NCBI GenBank assembly: GCA_029844215.1
Contig: CM056730.1
Location: 50,356,924 to 50,420,923 of the forward strand
DNA from: Przewalskia tangutica
Taxonomy: Eukaryota; Streptophyta; Magnoliopsida; Solanales; Solanaceae
Length of the DNA stretch: 64,000 nt
Direction of reading: 5' to 3'
Shown here: positions 22,839-34,179 of the stretch, piece by piece
Layout: each line of letters starts with the position of its first letter
Position numbering within the stretch: the first letter of the stretch is position 1
The notes under the pieces: model-generated
The model's database searches: none
The model's input: the letters and a program-made list of their open reading frames with translations, nothing else
What the model was told of the DNA's origin: nothing
Position numbers and translations under genes: made by a program

Positions 22839-23779
22839 AAGTGTCATCAATGCCAGATCCATGGCGATTTGATTCACGTGCCGCCAAATGAGCTCAATGT
22901 CACAAGTTATCCATGGCTATTCGCAGCTTGGGGCATGGACGTCATCGGCCCTATTGAGCCGGCAACGTCAAACGGACACAGGTTTATCCTAGTGGCGATC
23001 GATTACTTTACAAAATGTGTAGAAGCATCATCGTACAAGTCTGTGACCAAGAAAGTAGTAGTGGATTTTGTTCACCACAACATCATCTGTCGGTTTGGAA
23101 TTCCAGAGTCAATCATAACCGATAACGGATCCAATCTCAATAGTGGTCTGATGAAGGAAACATGTGAGAAGTTCAGGATCACTCATCGCAACTCTACTCC
23201 ATATCGACCGCAAATGAATGGAGCAGTCGAAGCGACCAACAAGAACATCAAGAGGATACTGAGGAAAATGATAGATAACTACAAGCATTGGCATGAAAAT
23301 TTGCCTTTCGCCCTCTTAGGTTACCGTACTACAATCCGGACCTCCACAGGAGCAACTCTGTATCGTTTGGTATATGGAACAGAAGTTGTGCTGCCAGCGG
23401 AGGTAGAAATACCATCCTTAAGAATCATCCAGGAAGCCGAACTAAACGAAGCCAAATGGATACAGAGTAGGTACGAACAATTGATGCTTATTGATGAGAA
23501 ACGAATGAATGCAATCATCACGCATAACTTTACCAGAACAGAATGGCCAGAGCTTTTAATAAAAACGTACGACCAAGAAACTTCCAACCAGGACAGCTGG
23601 TGCTGAAACGTATATTCCCTTATCAGAGTGAGGCGAAAGGGAAATTCGCGCCCAATTGGCAAGGGCCTTACATGGTTCACCAAGTGCTTAAAGGAGGGCC
23701 CCTCATCTTAGTTGAAATGGACGGCGAAGTGTGGCCGAGAGCCATCAACGCAGATGCAGTGAAAAGATATTACATTTAG
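22839..23779 (+). pseudogene. int: Ogre-like integrase
   Basis: Continues in the RT frame after TAG 22836, starting with the cysteine half of the zinc finger (KCHQC). Counting from 22869, the catalytic triad is intact: D24 (GMDVIGP), D85 (TDNGSN) and E121 (NGAVEATN), with the classic 35-residue D-E spacing. Near 23535 the frame shifts by one base; the C-terminal domain continues at 23543-23779 with RPRNFQPGQLVLKR, KFAPNWQGPYMVHQV and the end ADAVKRYYI. No chromodomain is present, as expected for the Tat/Ogre lineage. It would insert the DNA copy into the host chromosome. Two small lesions are all that separate it from an open frame. Confidence 0.87.
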
Positions 23780-23818
23780 AGTGCTTTATGTTCCATGTAA
23801 TTACTTCATTTGTAATCT

Positions 23819-24069
23819 GAACTACGTTTGACCTGATTCCCTTGGCGGGATACGTAGGCGGCCATATCGGCTTCGGTCCCATTTCTAGAAAAGCCCAATT
23901 AATTTTCTTGTAATTGGAACTACGTGTGACCTGATTCCCTTGGCGGATACGTAGGCGGCCATATCGGCCTCGGTCCCGTCTTTAAAATCTTTAAGTCTTG
24001 TCTATAACGAACTACGTTTGACCTGATTCCCTTGGCGGATACGTAGGCGACCTACATAGGCCTCGGTCA
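23819..24069 (+). repeat. Three direct repeats just after integrase
   Basis: About 62-bp copies at 23819-23880, 23917-23977 and 24009-24069, each GAACTACG, TGACCTGATTCCCTTGGCGG, ATACGTAGGCG, then CTTCGGTC or CCTCGGTC. They are separated by 31-36 bp of unlike sequence, so the repeated part is kept while the spacers differ. The function is unknown. Confidence 0.82.
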
Positions 24070-24870
24070 CACCATTAGTAAATCTTCGTTTTGTCATTTT
24101 GCATTTTAGTAAGTTGTACTCAGTCTCGTCATACAGACAAGATAAATGGACGACAGATATCCGATTCAGGTTCGTCAGTCAAAAAACCGGGACAATTTTT
24201 AGAAACTTCGCCACGGAAAGACACCGACAAATATGATTCCATATGCGTGAAAGATCGACATTAACTGGGACAATTTTAAGGGTTTTACTACAAATGACAT
24301 CAATGGACATGGTTAATTTACGCAAAGGGTTCCATGTCCCAAAACTGGGACAAATTTTAAAAGAGTTTCACGGCAACGGAGCAGCGAGAATATGGGAGAA
24401 TATACCGCCAATTTCGGAATAGGATGTTCGCATTGTTTCACAACATGTCACTATTCAAAGATCGACATAATTTCCTACTAGTATATATGAGTATATTTTC
24501 TCAAGATAGAATATTTTCAACAAAAGTTTTGACCGAGACTCGAAATCAGACAGGGGTTACATGTCCAGACAAGACAACGCGTGCAAGTATCAAGAGCCAA
24601 CACAAATCGGCCGACCCCTCCCCGAACTCACAATTTATCTTTGAGTGGATTTTGCAGGACAACAGGAACAAGGAGGACAACAGCATTCCAATACAACAGA
24701 TTCGCTCACAAAGTCAAACTGCAACAAGTCTACATCAAATACATCTCGCAAAAACCACATCCTCTTTACTCAGGCTACATCATTTACACTTTAATTATTT
24801 CATCTAGTTTCGATTGTGCATGAATTACAACAAAACTCCACATATAGAGTTAAGAACAATTTTATCTACA
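24070..24870 (+). other. 3' noncoding region of the Ogre-like element, before the array
   Basis: No coding content is supported. A motif like CTGGGACAATTTT recurs (about 24189, 24258, 24344) and again after the array. Short ORFs such as 24424-24807 have no recognisable domain. Confidence 0.65.
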
Positions 24871-26321
24871 CCACACGAGGCGTCATTTGCATTTTTCGTC
24901 TATACAAGACGACAAACACAAGACGTCATTTGCATTTCGTCCATACAAGACGAAAACGCCCACACAAGGCGTCACTTGCATTTCGTCCATACAAGACGAC
25001 AACACCCATACAAGGCGCCATTTGCATTTCGTCCATACAAGATGACAACGTCCATACAAGACGACAACGCCCACACAAGGCGTTATTTGCATTTCGTCCA
25101 TACAAGACGACAACGCCCATATAAGGCGTCCCTTGCATTTCGTCCATACAAGACGACAACGCCAATACAAGGCGCCATTTGCATTTCGTCCATACAAGAC
25201 GACAACGTCCATACAAGACGATAACGCCTACACAAGGCGTCATTTGCATTTCGTCCATACAATACGACAACGCCCATACAAGGCATCGCTTGCATTTTGT
25301 CCATACAAGACGACAACGCCCATACAAGGCGCCATTTGCATTTCGTCCATACAAGACGACAACGTCCATACAAGACGACAACGTCCATACAAGACGACAA
25401 CACCCACATAAGGCGTCACTTGCTTTTCGTCCATACAAGACGACAACACCCTCACAAGGCGTCATTTGCATCTCGTCCATACGAGACGACAACGCCCATA
25501 CAAGGCGTCATTTGCATTTCGTCCATACAAGACGACAACGCCCACACAAGGCGTCATTTGCATTTCGTCCATACAAGACGACAACTCCCATACAAGGCGT
25601 CACTTGCATTTCGTTCATACAAGACGACAACACCCACACGAAGCATCATTTGCATTTCGTCCATACAAGACGACAACGCCCACACAAGGCGTCATTTGCA
25701 TTTCATCCATACAAGACGACAACGCCCACACAAGGCGTCCCTTGCATTTCGTCTATACAAGACGACAACGCCCTCACAAGGCAACATTTGCATTTCGTCC
25801 ATACAAGACGACAACGCCCATACAAGACGTCATTTGCATTTCGTCCATACAAGACGACAATGCCCACACAAGGAGTCATTTGGATTTCGTCCATACAAGA
25901 CGACAACGCCCTCACAAGGCAGCATTTACATTTCGTCCATACAAGACGACAACGCCCATACAAGGCGTCATTTGCATTTCGTCCATACAAGACGACAACG
26001 CCTACACGAGGCGTCATTTGCATTTTCGTCCATACAAGACGACAACGCCCACACGAGGCGTCATTTGCATTTCGTCCATACAAGACGACAACACCCACAC
26101 GAGGCGTCATTTGCATTTTCGTCCATACAAAACGACAACACCCACACGAGGTGTCATTTGTATTTCGTCCATACAAGACGACAACGCCCACACAAGGCGT
26201 CATTTGCATTTCGTCCATACAAGACGACAACGCCCACACAAGGCGTCATTTGCATTTCGTCCATACAAGACGACAACATCCATACAAGACGTCGTTTGCA
26301 CCTCGCCTATACAAGACGACG
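24871..26321. repeat. 46-bp tandem repeat array, about 30 copies
   Basis: The unit runs GTCATTTGCATTTCGTCC, ATACAAGACGACAACGCC, CACACAAGGC. Adjacent copies near 26170-26260 are almost identical; others differ at a few sites (CCCATACAAGG versus CCCACACAAGG, or CACGAGG). Some units carry an extra 19-bp duplication (TCCATACAAGACGACAACG), for example near 25040, 25205 and 25365-25400. The array lies between integrase and the 3' LTR. Because 46 is not a multiple of 3 and the unit lacks forward stops, all three forward frames are open for hundreds of codons; these are not genes. Confidence 0.93.
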
Positions 26322-26852
26322 TATCATCACGTCACATACACGACTGACCACAACCGTGACACATAATTCACATTCTTACATAATTATCTTTATAGCATTT
26401 TGTCTTAACAGTCATACACGAACTGTTTTCTTGAGCTTTAGCCCGCAGGTACCTTAATTCAGGAGCGGAGCACAACGTGGACCTACCTCTTACACGACAA
26501 ACTGAGGCAAATTTTGTTGGGGAAGTCAAGCTATCCAACAAAAGGCAAAGGTGGCCTCGAACGTCAATCCACTCTTCTCCAGCATCCCCACAACACCAAT
26601 AACTCATTGTCAACATAACTCGACACTGAGACAAATTTTAAATCTGCGTCGGCCCCGCCTTTAGTTTTCAGACACCAACAACATAGTATAAGTTTTATCA
26701 CCACGACCCAGTACCATAATTCGACACTGGGACAATTTTTGAATCGACATTTCTCCTCACATTTCTTAACCTTTGTCCTAATTTCGATGACCGAGACAAA
26801 ATTGGCTATAAGTCAACGTCTTTGTCTGAAGACTCTTTTATCCTCTCCATTC
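26322..26852 (+). other. 3' noncoding region of the Ogre-like element, after the array
   Basis: Follows the 46-bp array and leads to the polypurine tract. It repeats the GAGACAAATTTT or GGGACAATTTTT motif (about 26628, 26732, 26794). No gene is seen. Confidence 0.65.
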
Positions 26853-26864
26853 AAAGAGGGACAA
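26853..26864 (+). promoter_or_regulatory. Polypurine tract of the Ogre-like element
   Basis: AAAGAGGGACAA, one C in an otherwise purine run, immediately before the 3' LTR start TGTTGACAG at 26866. Confidence 0.65.
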
Positions 26865-26865
26865 C

Positions 26866-27772
26866 TGTTGACAGTCAATTTTGTCCTTCCCCCTCGATTA
26901 ATAATCAATAAATTAAACTAATTTTCTAAACACCGCAAAATAACTTTAAGTAATAATAATACACACATCTATAAGCATATACACGTAAATAATCAATTTA
27001 ATAATGGCGTCGCATGTGCATCCCTCAAAATATCGTATCCGCATTTATTATTTTAATAATATTCAAAGCAATTTATAAATAATCTAAACCCATTTTTATT
27101 TCCCACTACACTAAAATAAAAACACCTACCCCAACCTAAAGAAAATCAGTCCATGGCCCAAATACCCCATTTCTATTTTCAATCCCACAGCCCATGACAC
27201 ACAAGCCCAGAACATTACCCACAACCCATTAATATTGTTTCATCTCCTCCCTTCCCTAAACCTAAACAGAACACTAACTTAAAGCACACAAAATAAAGAG
27301 GCCCCTTCCATACTTAAATCCTTCCAAATACGCACAAATCTCCCACAAATCATCCCCTCAAATCCCTGGAATCATGCGGAATCATTAGCCCTACAAGCTG
27401 TCCGAAACTTACCATTTTTGGACTAAACGAATTGAAATCAAAGCTACGATTTTTTCGAAATCCTTCTGACTCATCTGGTGCCATATTCTCAAAGAATCCC
27501 AGTTTGGAAATAAGATCCCATTACCAAGAGACAGAGAGGGAGGGGGATTTTATCATCAACCGTTGAGAAATACCCACAACATCGGTTCTAGAGGAAACAC
27601 TATCTGATTTTAATTTTGTTTTTCATTCTCTTGCTGGCAAACAAGATACTAAGAACTCTCTCTCGACGATTCGAGGGAACGCTTGTCGTCGTCTCAGATT
27701 CGCCACACATAAAAGGTAAAACAATTACCCTGTACTTTATTAGTCAATTAATTGATGTGATTTATATCATAT
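26866..27772 (+). repeat. Ogre-like 3' LTR, first part
   Basis: Starts TGTTGACAGTCAATTTTGTC after the polypurine tract and is cut at 27772 by element C (target duplication CATAT at 27768-27772). It continues at 46689. It is AT-rich with no gene visible. The start is inferred from the TG end and the tract, since no 5' LTR is available to compare. Confidence 0.72.
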
Positions 27773-30700
27773 TGTCACGACCCGACCCCGGGCCCGTGAC
27801 TGGTGCCTTACCCGGGCACCCAAGTAGACATACATCAGAGTAACCAGCGGAATATAAAACAAGACATGAAACAATATGAAGTGAGAAACAGTTTATCTGA
27901 GAAAAGTTGCCTTTCGGCATATATATATAAAAACTTGAACAATTACATCCCTTTTACAAACCCTGCCCACAACAGTACTACAGACCTCTAAGAATGTTAT
28001 AACAACAATGGCGGGACAGGGTCCCGCCATACCCCTGAATGTAAGTACCTACAACGATGGGGACTATACGAATAAGCCTCCGGAGACGGAGCTTCTCAAG
28101 CTGAATTGTGACCCCATGAGCGAGGATCAACAATCGGTGTACCTCTACTGCGGCGTGAACGGCCTTCGAAGGAGTCGAGATAACAGTACAGTATGTGAAA
28201 CTAAAAATCAGTAAATGAAATCATAATAGTCTATATAAAGCAGAAGACATATATGATAACCAATTTACGATACACATATGTAGCAATCATGTCAAGTCGT
28301 GGACTCACGCTCGAAGTCATCACTCAATATAACCACGGGTCTCTGCCACAATATCAATCATGCGGTGGAATTCCTTCCTCACCGCTGCGATCCATGATAT
28401 ATAAAAGCACCAAGGAATACATGAACACCGTGTCCGCTGTGTCAAAATAAAACCGTACGGGGTAAGTACGAAGGCATAGCCGACCACTAAAACCCACAGT
28501 ACCAACAATGCTATAAAACTGTATCACGAGGTCTTTCTAGACCGCGCCACATGATCGAAGCTGGCCGCTCACCCTCAGTATCAATGTGCGCGTCTAATCC
28601 TGGAACTTACCGCAGCTCCGCATAGGCCACACATAGGCCCGCATGAGGTATTCCTCGCATCGGGGGTAGCTAACCCGCGACATCCTCCTGGACTCTCGTA
28701 GTCCGCATGGCCACATAGACCGCATGAGGTATTCCTCGCACACTAACCTGGAACTCTCGTAGCTCCGCATAGGTCCCCTGGACCCGCATGAGGCATCCCT
28801 CGCATCGGGAGGCAGCTTAACCCCCGGTATAACATGTCAAGAGGTGAGTGGTACAATACTAACATAACGGCTTATCGTTAAACAACATAAGCACAACAAG
28901 GGAAACCCCTTTACACAAACATCACAAGACACTAACACACGTAGCATCCTAACATGTTTACTTATCAAACCAACAAGAAAGTATTACAAGGTTATCACAA
29001 ACCAACATAGTCAAGTTATTCACACAAGGTACTTTCTATTTTATGCCAACAAGTTCGGGTTTTTATCCCCAAGGTACTTCATACATTAACTCTTTAAAAA
29101 GATCCGTTTCTTTCACAAGAGTCACACGATACCCGTAGTATCAAAATAGAGTGACTATCTTTTTAAGTAAACCAAAACAATTTCCCTACCTTCTTTTTGA
29201 ACCAACTTAAGACAAAAGCATGCCTTCCTTTTTAAACGAAAACACTTCAAATTTTCAAGTCTTTGTCTTTTATAAATCAAGTCCTTACTTTGAAATTTTA
29301 AGAAAATCAAAACTTGTTTATTAATGATCTTATTAAAGCAGCCATGATCTAGGAAATGTAATACAATTTTGTCTTATCTTAGCTTCTATGCAGATGGAGG
29401 TTTCTACTGGTTTTAATAATACTTAATTAGTCAATACATTTTCCTTTATTAGCGCTGCAGTGGTTTGTTCGATACTTATTCTCATTTCCGAAATCAATAC
29501 AAGGCTTTCATAAACAATTAAGTAAACTGTTCCTTTTATCTCTCTTAAGTCATTATACCTAACTTTCCATAAAGCTAGTATAACTCTTAAGCTTTTAAAA
29601 CCAAGTATTACTCTTCTTTCAAAAACGATTCTTAATTCTTTTGAAATACTTCAAGATTCTTATTATTTAAAACTCAAGTCAAAGACATCGAGGTAAAACC
29701 ACGTTCAGTTAACACACGTACGTCTACTGTACTATATATATTCTTTTAAAATATCATGCTCAAGAGGATAGGAAGAATCACATACCTCCTCGGCGAAATC
29801 CACCTGCCAAGTCGAATTTGTCGCGCGCAGAGTATCAACCTATAATAGTCAAATACGTCTATCAACGTCTAGACTACTCTGTAGAATATTCTAAGCAGAA
29901 GGTTCTTAATTCTACGGGAAATTGGGCAGCACTTCCCTACCCGTCAACTACTCAAGTCCACTGTAAATACAGTCCTATGTAAGTACAGTTCAATTCTCTT
30001 CTTTAAAATCCTTCTATATCTTATACTCATTTCTATACTATTATAGTATGTAACCTCCAATTACAATAGAAGGACATGATTAATTACCTCGATAAGCCCA
30101 AAATTATCCAAGTTTAATATCGATCCTGAGCAACGTTTAGCTCCTACTCCGTGCGCTCCAACCCGCTCCAAGCAACCCTTATACGCTCCTAACCAACTCC
30201 TCTTTAAGAACCAACCTAAACAAGTGAAGAACACTAAGGTTCTTGTCCTCACAACTCTCGACCAAGGTGAGGCTTTAGGGGCTAGGGTGTGAAATCTTTT
30301 CTAACCTTTTGGCTATCAATCTTCCTAATACACTAAGGAAGAACAAGAGGGGGGTATTTATAGAACCACCAATGGTCTAGATTAAAACAAATGGAGGGTG
30401 AAGATTTGGATCCATGTGAAGAATAAGGTCTTCCAACCAAGTGTCCACCACAATGTTGGGACATATGTCCACCACAACCTTGGGACATATGTCCCCCACA
30501 ACAAAGAGCCATGTGGCCTTCCACTAGGCACAAAAAACGTCCAACATACCTACTCCCACTCACCAAAAGAAAAATATCTTCCAAGACTTTGACCACTTGA
30601 CCTTGTCCACTTGACCAACATTTTCGTCCAACCCATGCCAACTAAGGGTGACACATGTCGCCCTCCTATTGGTCCAAAATATTTCGTCTCCCGGAAAAAT

Positions 30701-30856
30701 CCGTAATCGGTTAAAATATTAAAAACGTAGAATTTCCTTCACAAGGTTCGGAATCTTTTCCGTTGAAAGTTCACAATTCCATCCATAACCTAATTAGGGT
30801 TTGTACAAATGTACGTACGTCCTCACATACATACTCTGGAAATACGGGGTATAACA
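27773..30856 (-). repeat. Element C 3' LTR (3084 bp)
   Basis: Ends TGTCACGACCC (27773) and GGGGTATAACA (30856) as seen on the plus strand. It lacks about 154 bp that the 5' LTR has next to the TATA box (compare 30345-30352 with 46012-46179). The TATA box is at 30355-30362. A GC-rich degenerate repeat block lies at about 28610-28810. No genes are visible. Confidence 0.9.
30355..30362 (-). promoter_or_regulatory. TATA box of element C 3' LTR
   Basis: TATAAATA on the minus strand within CTATAAATACCCCCC. The 154-bp deletion begins immediately downstream of this box in the direction of transcription, so this LTR probably lost its transcription start region. Confidence 0.65.
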
Positions 30857-31079
30857 TTCTCCCATCCTTAGAAACATTCGTCCCGAATGTTCCTTCTCAA
30901 GACAGATAACGATAAAGTTCCTCATAACTTAAACAGTTTGCAAATGCCACACATGGCCACAATACAACACGCGCAAATACTTAAATCCAAGTCCACAAGG
31001 AATCACCTCTATCATCACAAAATTAATGATCACTCTTATTCTCTTACTCGTCGTACCCTCCTCGTACACTCGTCGTACC

Positions 31080-31578
31080 CTCCTCGTACACTCGAACACT
31101 TCCTAAATAAACTTACCACCTTCCTGTTATTGCTTCAGTTTCCAAAATCTCGGGGTTACTATCTCCAACTTGGTCATCATTAACTGGGAACACTCTGGAT
31201 GGATCTCCGATACTTTTCCGAACATAGCAACATGAAAGACCGGATGTACTGCCTCCTACGTCGGACGGCAAAGCTAACTTATAGGCAACCTGGCCTATTC
31301 TCCAAATAACCTTAAAACGCTCAAAGTACCTCGGGCTAAGTTTCTCCTGCTTTCCAAATCTCGTCACGCCCTTCCGGGGTGGTACCTTCAAGAAAACCCA
31401 CCGTCAACCTGAACTCCAAGTGTCGACGCCGATTATCCGCACGACTTCTGTTGACTCTGAGCTGCCAATAACCTCTCCTGGATAAGCTTCACCCTATCCA
31501 CATCCTCCTGAATCAAGTATGAACCAACTATCTGAACCTTGCCAACATCGAACCAATCGACTGGCAACCTACCCTTAC
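31080..31578 (-). pseudogene. Element C integrase C-terminal remnant (part next to 3' LTR)
   Basis: The piece at 31113-31391 reads RFGKQEKLSPRYFERFKVIW, RIGQVAYKLALPSDVG, then YVRKSIGDPSRVFPVND. It is the same tail as in B (10818-11063) and is better preserved at its start. It is cut at 31578 by element D and continues at 41376. No chromodomain is recognisable after it. Confidence 0.68.
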
Positions 31579-34044
31579 TGTCACGACCCGTTCGAGGCTC
31601 GTGGATCGTGCCTTACCCGCACCTGCGATCATACATCGAGAAAATCAGCGGAAATATAAAACAAGACATGAAACGATTTGTAAAATGAGACACAGTTTAT
31701 CGATGAAAGGCTCGCTTTTCGGCATATATATAACCCAAGTTTTGCAGTTACATCCCAACTGTACAATAGGACTACAGACCTCTAAGGAAGTAAACAACTA
31801 TGGCGGGACAGGGCCCCGCCATACCCTGAATGTACAAAACTATCTACAATACAGGGAGATCGTACCAAAAAGTAGAGCCTCCGGAGAAGATGGAGCTCCT
31901 AACACCAATGCAAAGAGATCCTAAGGATGTGGATCTAGCACCTGCTTGCCTTTACCTGCGGCATGAACGCAGCCCCCCGAAGGAGGTCAGTACAACAGGT
32001 ACTAAGTATGTGAAACTGTAAAGTACTTAAACGAAAACATATCATTTTAAAAATCAGTTTTGCAAGTATGTATGAAACAACCAAGGTAACTGCACATAGT
32101 GCCACATCATAAACAAGAGCAACAATAGGTAAACTGTAACAGGTCTTTTCTAGGCTGCGAATGATCGAAGCAGGGCCAATTGCCCGTAGTATCACCATGC
32201 AAGCCTAATCCTGGACTCCCGTAGTCCGCATAGGCCACTCACATAGGCCCGCATAGGGTATATAACCCCGCATCGAGGGTAGCTACTCCTCGGCATCGTC
32301 CTGGACTCGTAGTCCGCATGGCCACATAGACCGCATGAGGTATAACCCCGCATCACTAACCTGGAACTCCCGTAGCTCCGCATAGGTCCCCTGGACCCGC
32401 ATGAGGTATTCTCGAATCATGGTCCTGCATCACTGAGTCTACCCGCGACGGAGGCGACTTAACCCCTGTAATATGTCAAGAGGTGAGTGATATTATACTA
32501 ACATAACAGCTTATCGTTAAACAACATAAGCACAACAAGAATACTCTCTTATACAAACGTTACAAGACACTAACACACATAGCATCATATCATGTCTACT
32601 TATCAAACCATCTTATTATTCTTTTCACAAATCAATATAAGTCTGTTATAAACACATAGGCAAACTGTTTCTTTTATCATGCTTAAGTGGTTATACCTAA
32701 CTTCCCATAAAGCTAGTATAACTCGTAAGCTTCTGTTTAAAAACCAATTAGTTCTCTTCTGTTAAAAATGATTCAGTAATCTTTTGAAATGCTTTCAGAT
32801 CCTTATTATTCAGGCTTAAGTCGCAAGACATTGCCGTAAGTATTATTCAGGCTTAAGTCAAAAGACATTGCCGTAAGTATTATTCAGTTAACACGTGTAC
32901 GTCTACCGTACTATATATATTTTAAAATATCATGCTTTAGGAAGAATCACATACCTTCTCGGCGAAAACCACCTGCCAAGTTGAATATGTCGCGCGCAGA
33001 GAATCAACCTATAATAGTCAGACACGTCTATCAACGTCTAGACTACTCAGAAAGATTCTAAGCGAGAGGGTTCTATATCCTACGGAAAATTGGCGACTTC
33101 CCTACGGTGAGCTACTCAAGTCTCGTGAAAACAAATTCTATGTAAGTACAATTTGATTATTCTTCTTTAAACCCTTCATCGTGATAATGATTCAATTCTA
33201 TTCTGTAATATTCTTCTAAGTATTTAATACTTATTCTTTTACTATAACAATATGTATTCTCTAATTCAAAAGAGGGTTAGGATTATTTACCTCGGTAAGC
33301 CCAATAATATCCTAGATAAAAGTCGATCCGGAGCAAGGCTTAGCTCCTAAGTTGTACGCTCCGATAGCTCCAAGGAAACCTTAGAAGTTCTTTACAACTT
33401 CTACTAAGTACTAAAGGATTTGGGCTAGGGTATTTTGGGCATTATAACAATACTAGAAGGCAACTTTTCTACCAAGGGAGGGGGGTAGTGTTTCGGCTAG
33501 GCTTCTTTTAGAGGGGTATTCGGCCAAGACTTCACAAGGGGAGAAGTGAGGCTTAGGACGATGGCTCACAAGGGGGAAGGATGATTTAGGCTTGGAAATT
33601 TGTGATGAATAAGTCTTCAAAGAGAGGGGTATTTATAGGGAAACCAAGGGCCAAGATCAAGCCAAGTGGGGGGCAAGTGGAGGGCCAAGATTTGCCCAAG
33701 TGCCCCCTAACCTACTCCTCAAATCACTCCACAAACAAAGGTCCATGTTCTAAGCCCCAAAAGCCTCCCAATCGTCCAAGGCAAAAGGCCACTTGGCCGT
33801 CCACTTGAGGGTGACAAGTGTCACCCTCTCGTTGGTCCAAAAAGGTTCCGTCGCTCGGAAAAATTCGCAAAAATTAGAAATGACATAGCCGGAATTTACC
33901 CTACGCGAGTCGTGTAAAACGTTTCGTCGGAAAACGATTCTTTGTGTGAGTTGTGCCCAAAAAACGTCCTAGGCCTAAACTTTTAAGGCTATACTTTCGT
34001 ACGTACGCCCTCACGTACATACTCCGGAAATACGGGGTATAACA
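31579..34044 (-). repeat. Element D 3' LTR (2466 bp)
   Basis: Ends TGTCACGACCC at 31579 and GGGGTATAACA at 34044. It pairs with 38931-41370. The TATA box is at 33630-33637. Two TTATTCAGGCTTAAG tandem copies lie at about 32805-32885, and a GC-rich degenerate block at 32215-32450. No genes are visible. Confidence 0.92.
33630..33637 (-). promoter_or_regulatory. TATA box of element D 3' LTR
   Basis: TATAAATA on the minus strand within CTATAAATACCCCTC, about 407 bp from the LTR start, as in its partner LTR. Confidence 0.65.
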
Positions 34045-34179
34045 TTCTCCCCTCCTTAGAAACATTCGTCCCGAATGTTCCTTCCCAAGACAGTTATCGA
34101 TAAGGTTCTTCATAACTTAAACAGTTGCAAATGCCACACACGGCCACAGAACAACACTTAGGCATAAACGATAACGAAA

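Noticed and set aside
24871..26321. Possible CRISPR array because of regular ~46-bp periodicity
   Set aside because: There are no unique spacers; the whole unit repeats, and the context is a plant retrotransposon.
25179..26457. Long plus-strand ORFs (386-395 codons) of FRPYKTTT-type repeats
   Set aside because: They are frame-cycling readings of the 46-bp noncoding tandem array; all three frames are equally open and no start context or domain supports a gene.
30398..30592. Small ORF repeated at 46225-46419 with HHNVGTYVHHNLGTYV
   Set aside because: Encoded by a short internal repeat in both LTRs of element C, present only because the LTRs are copies.
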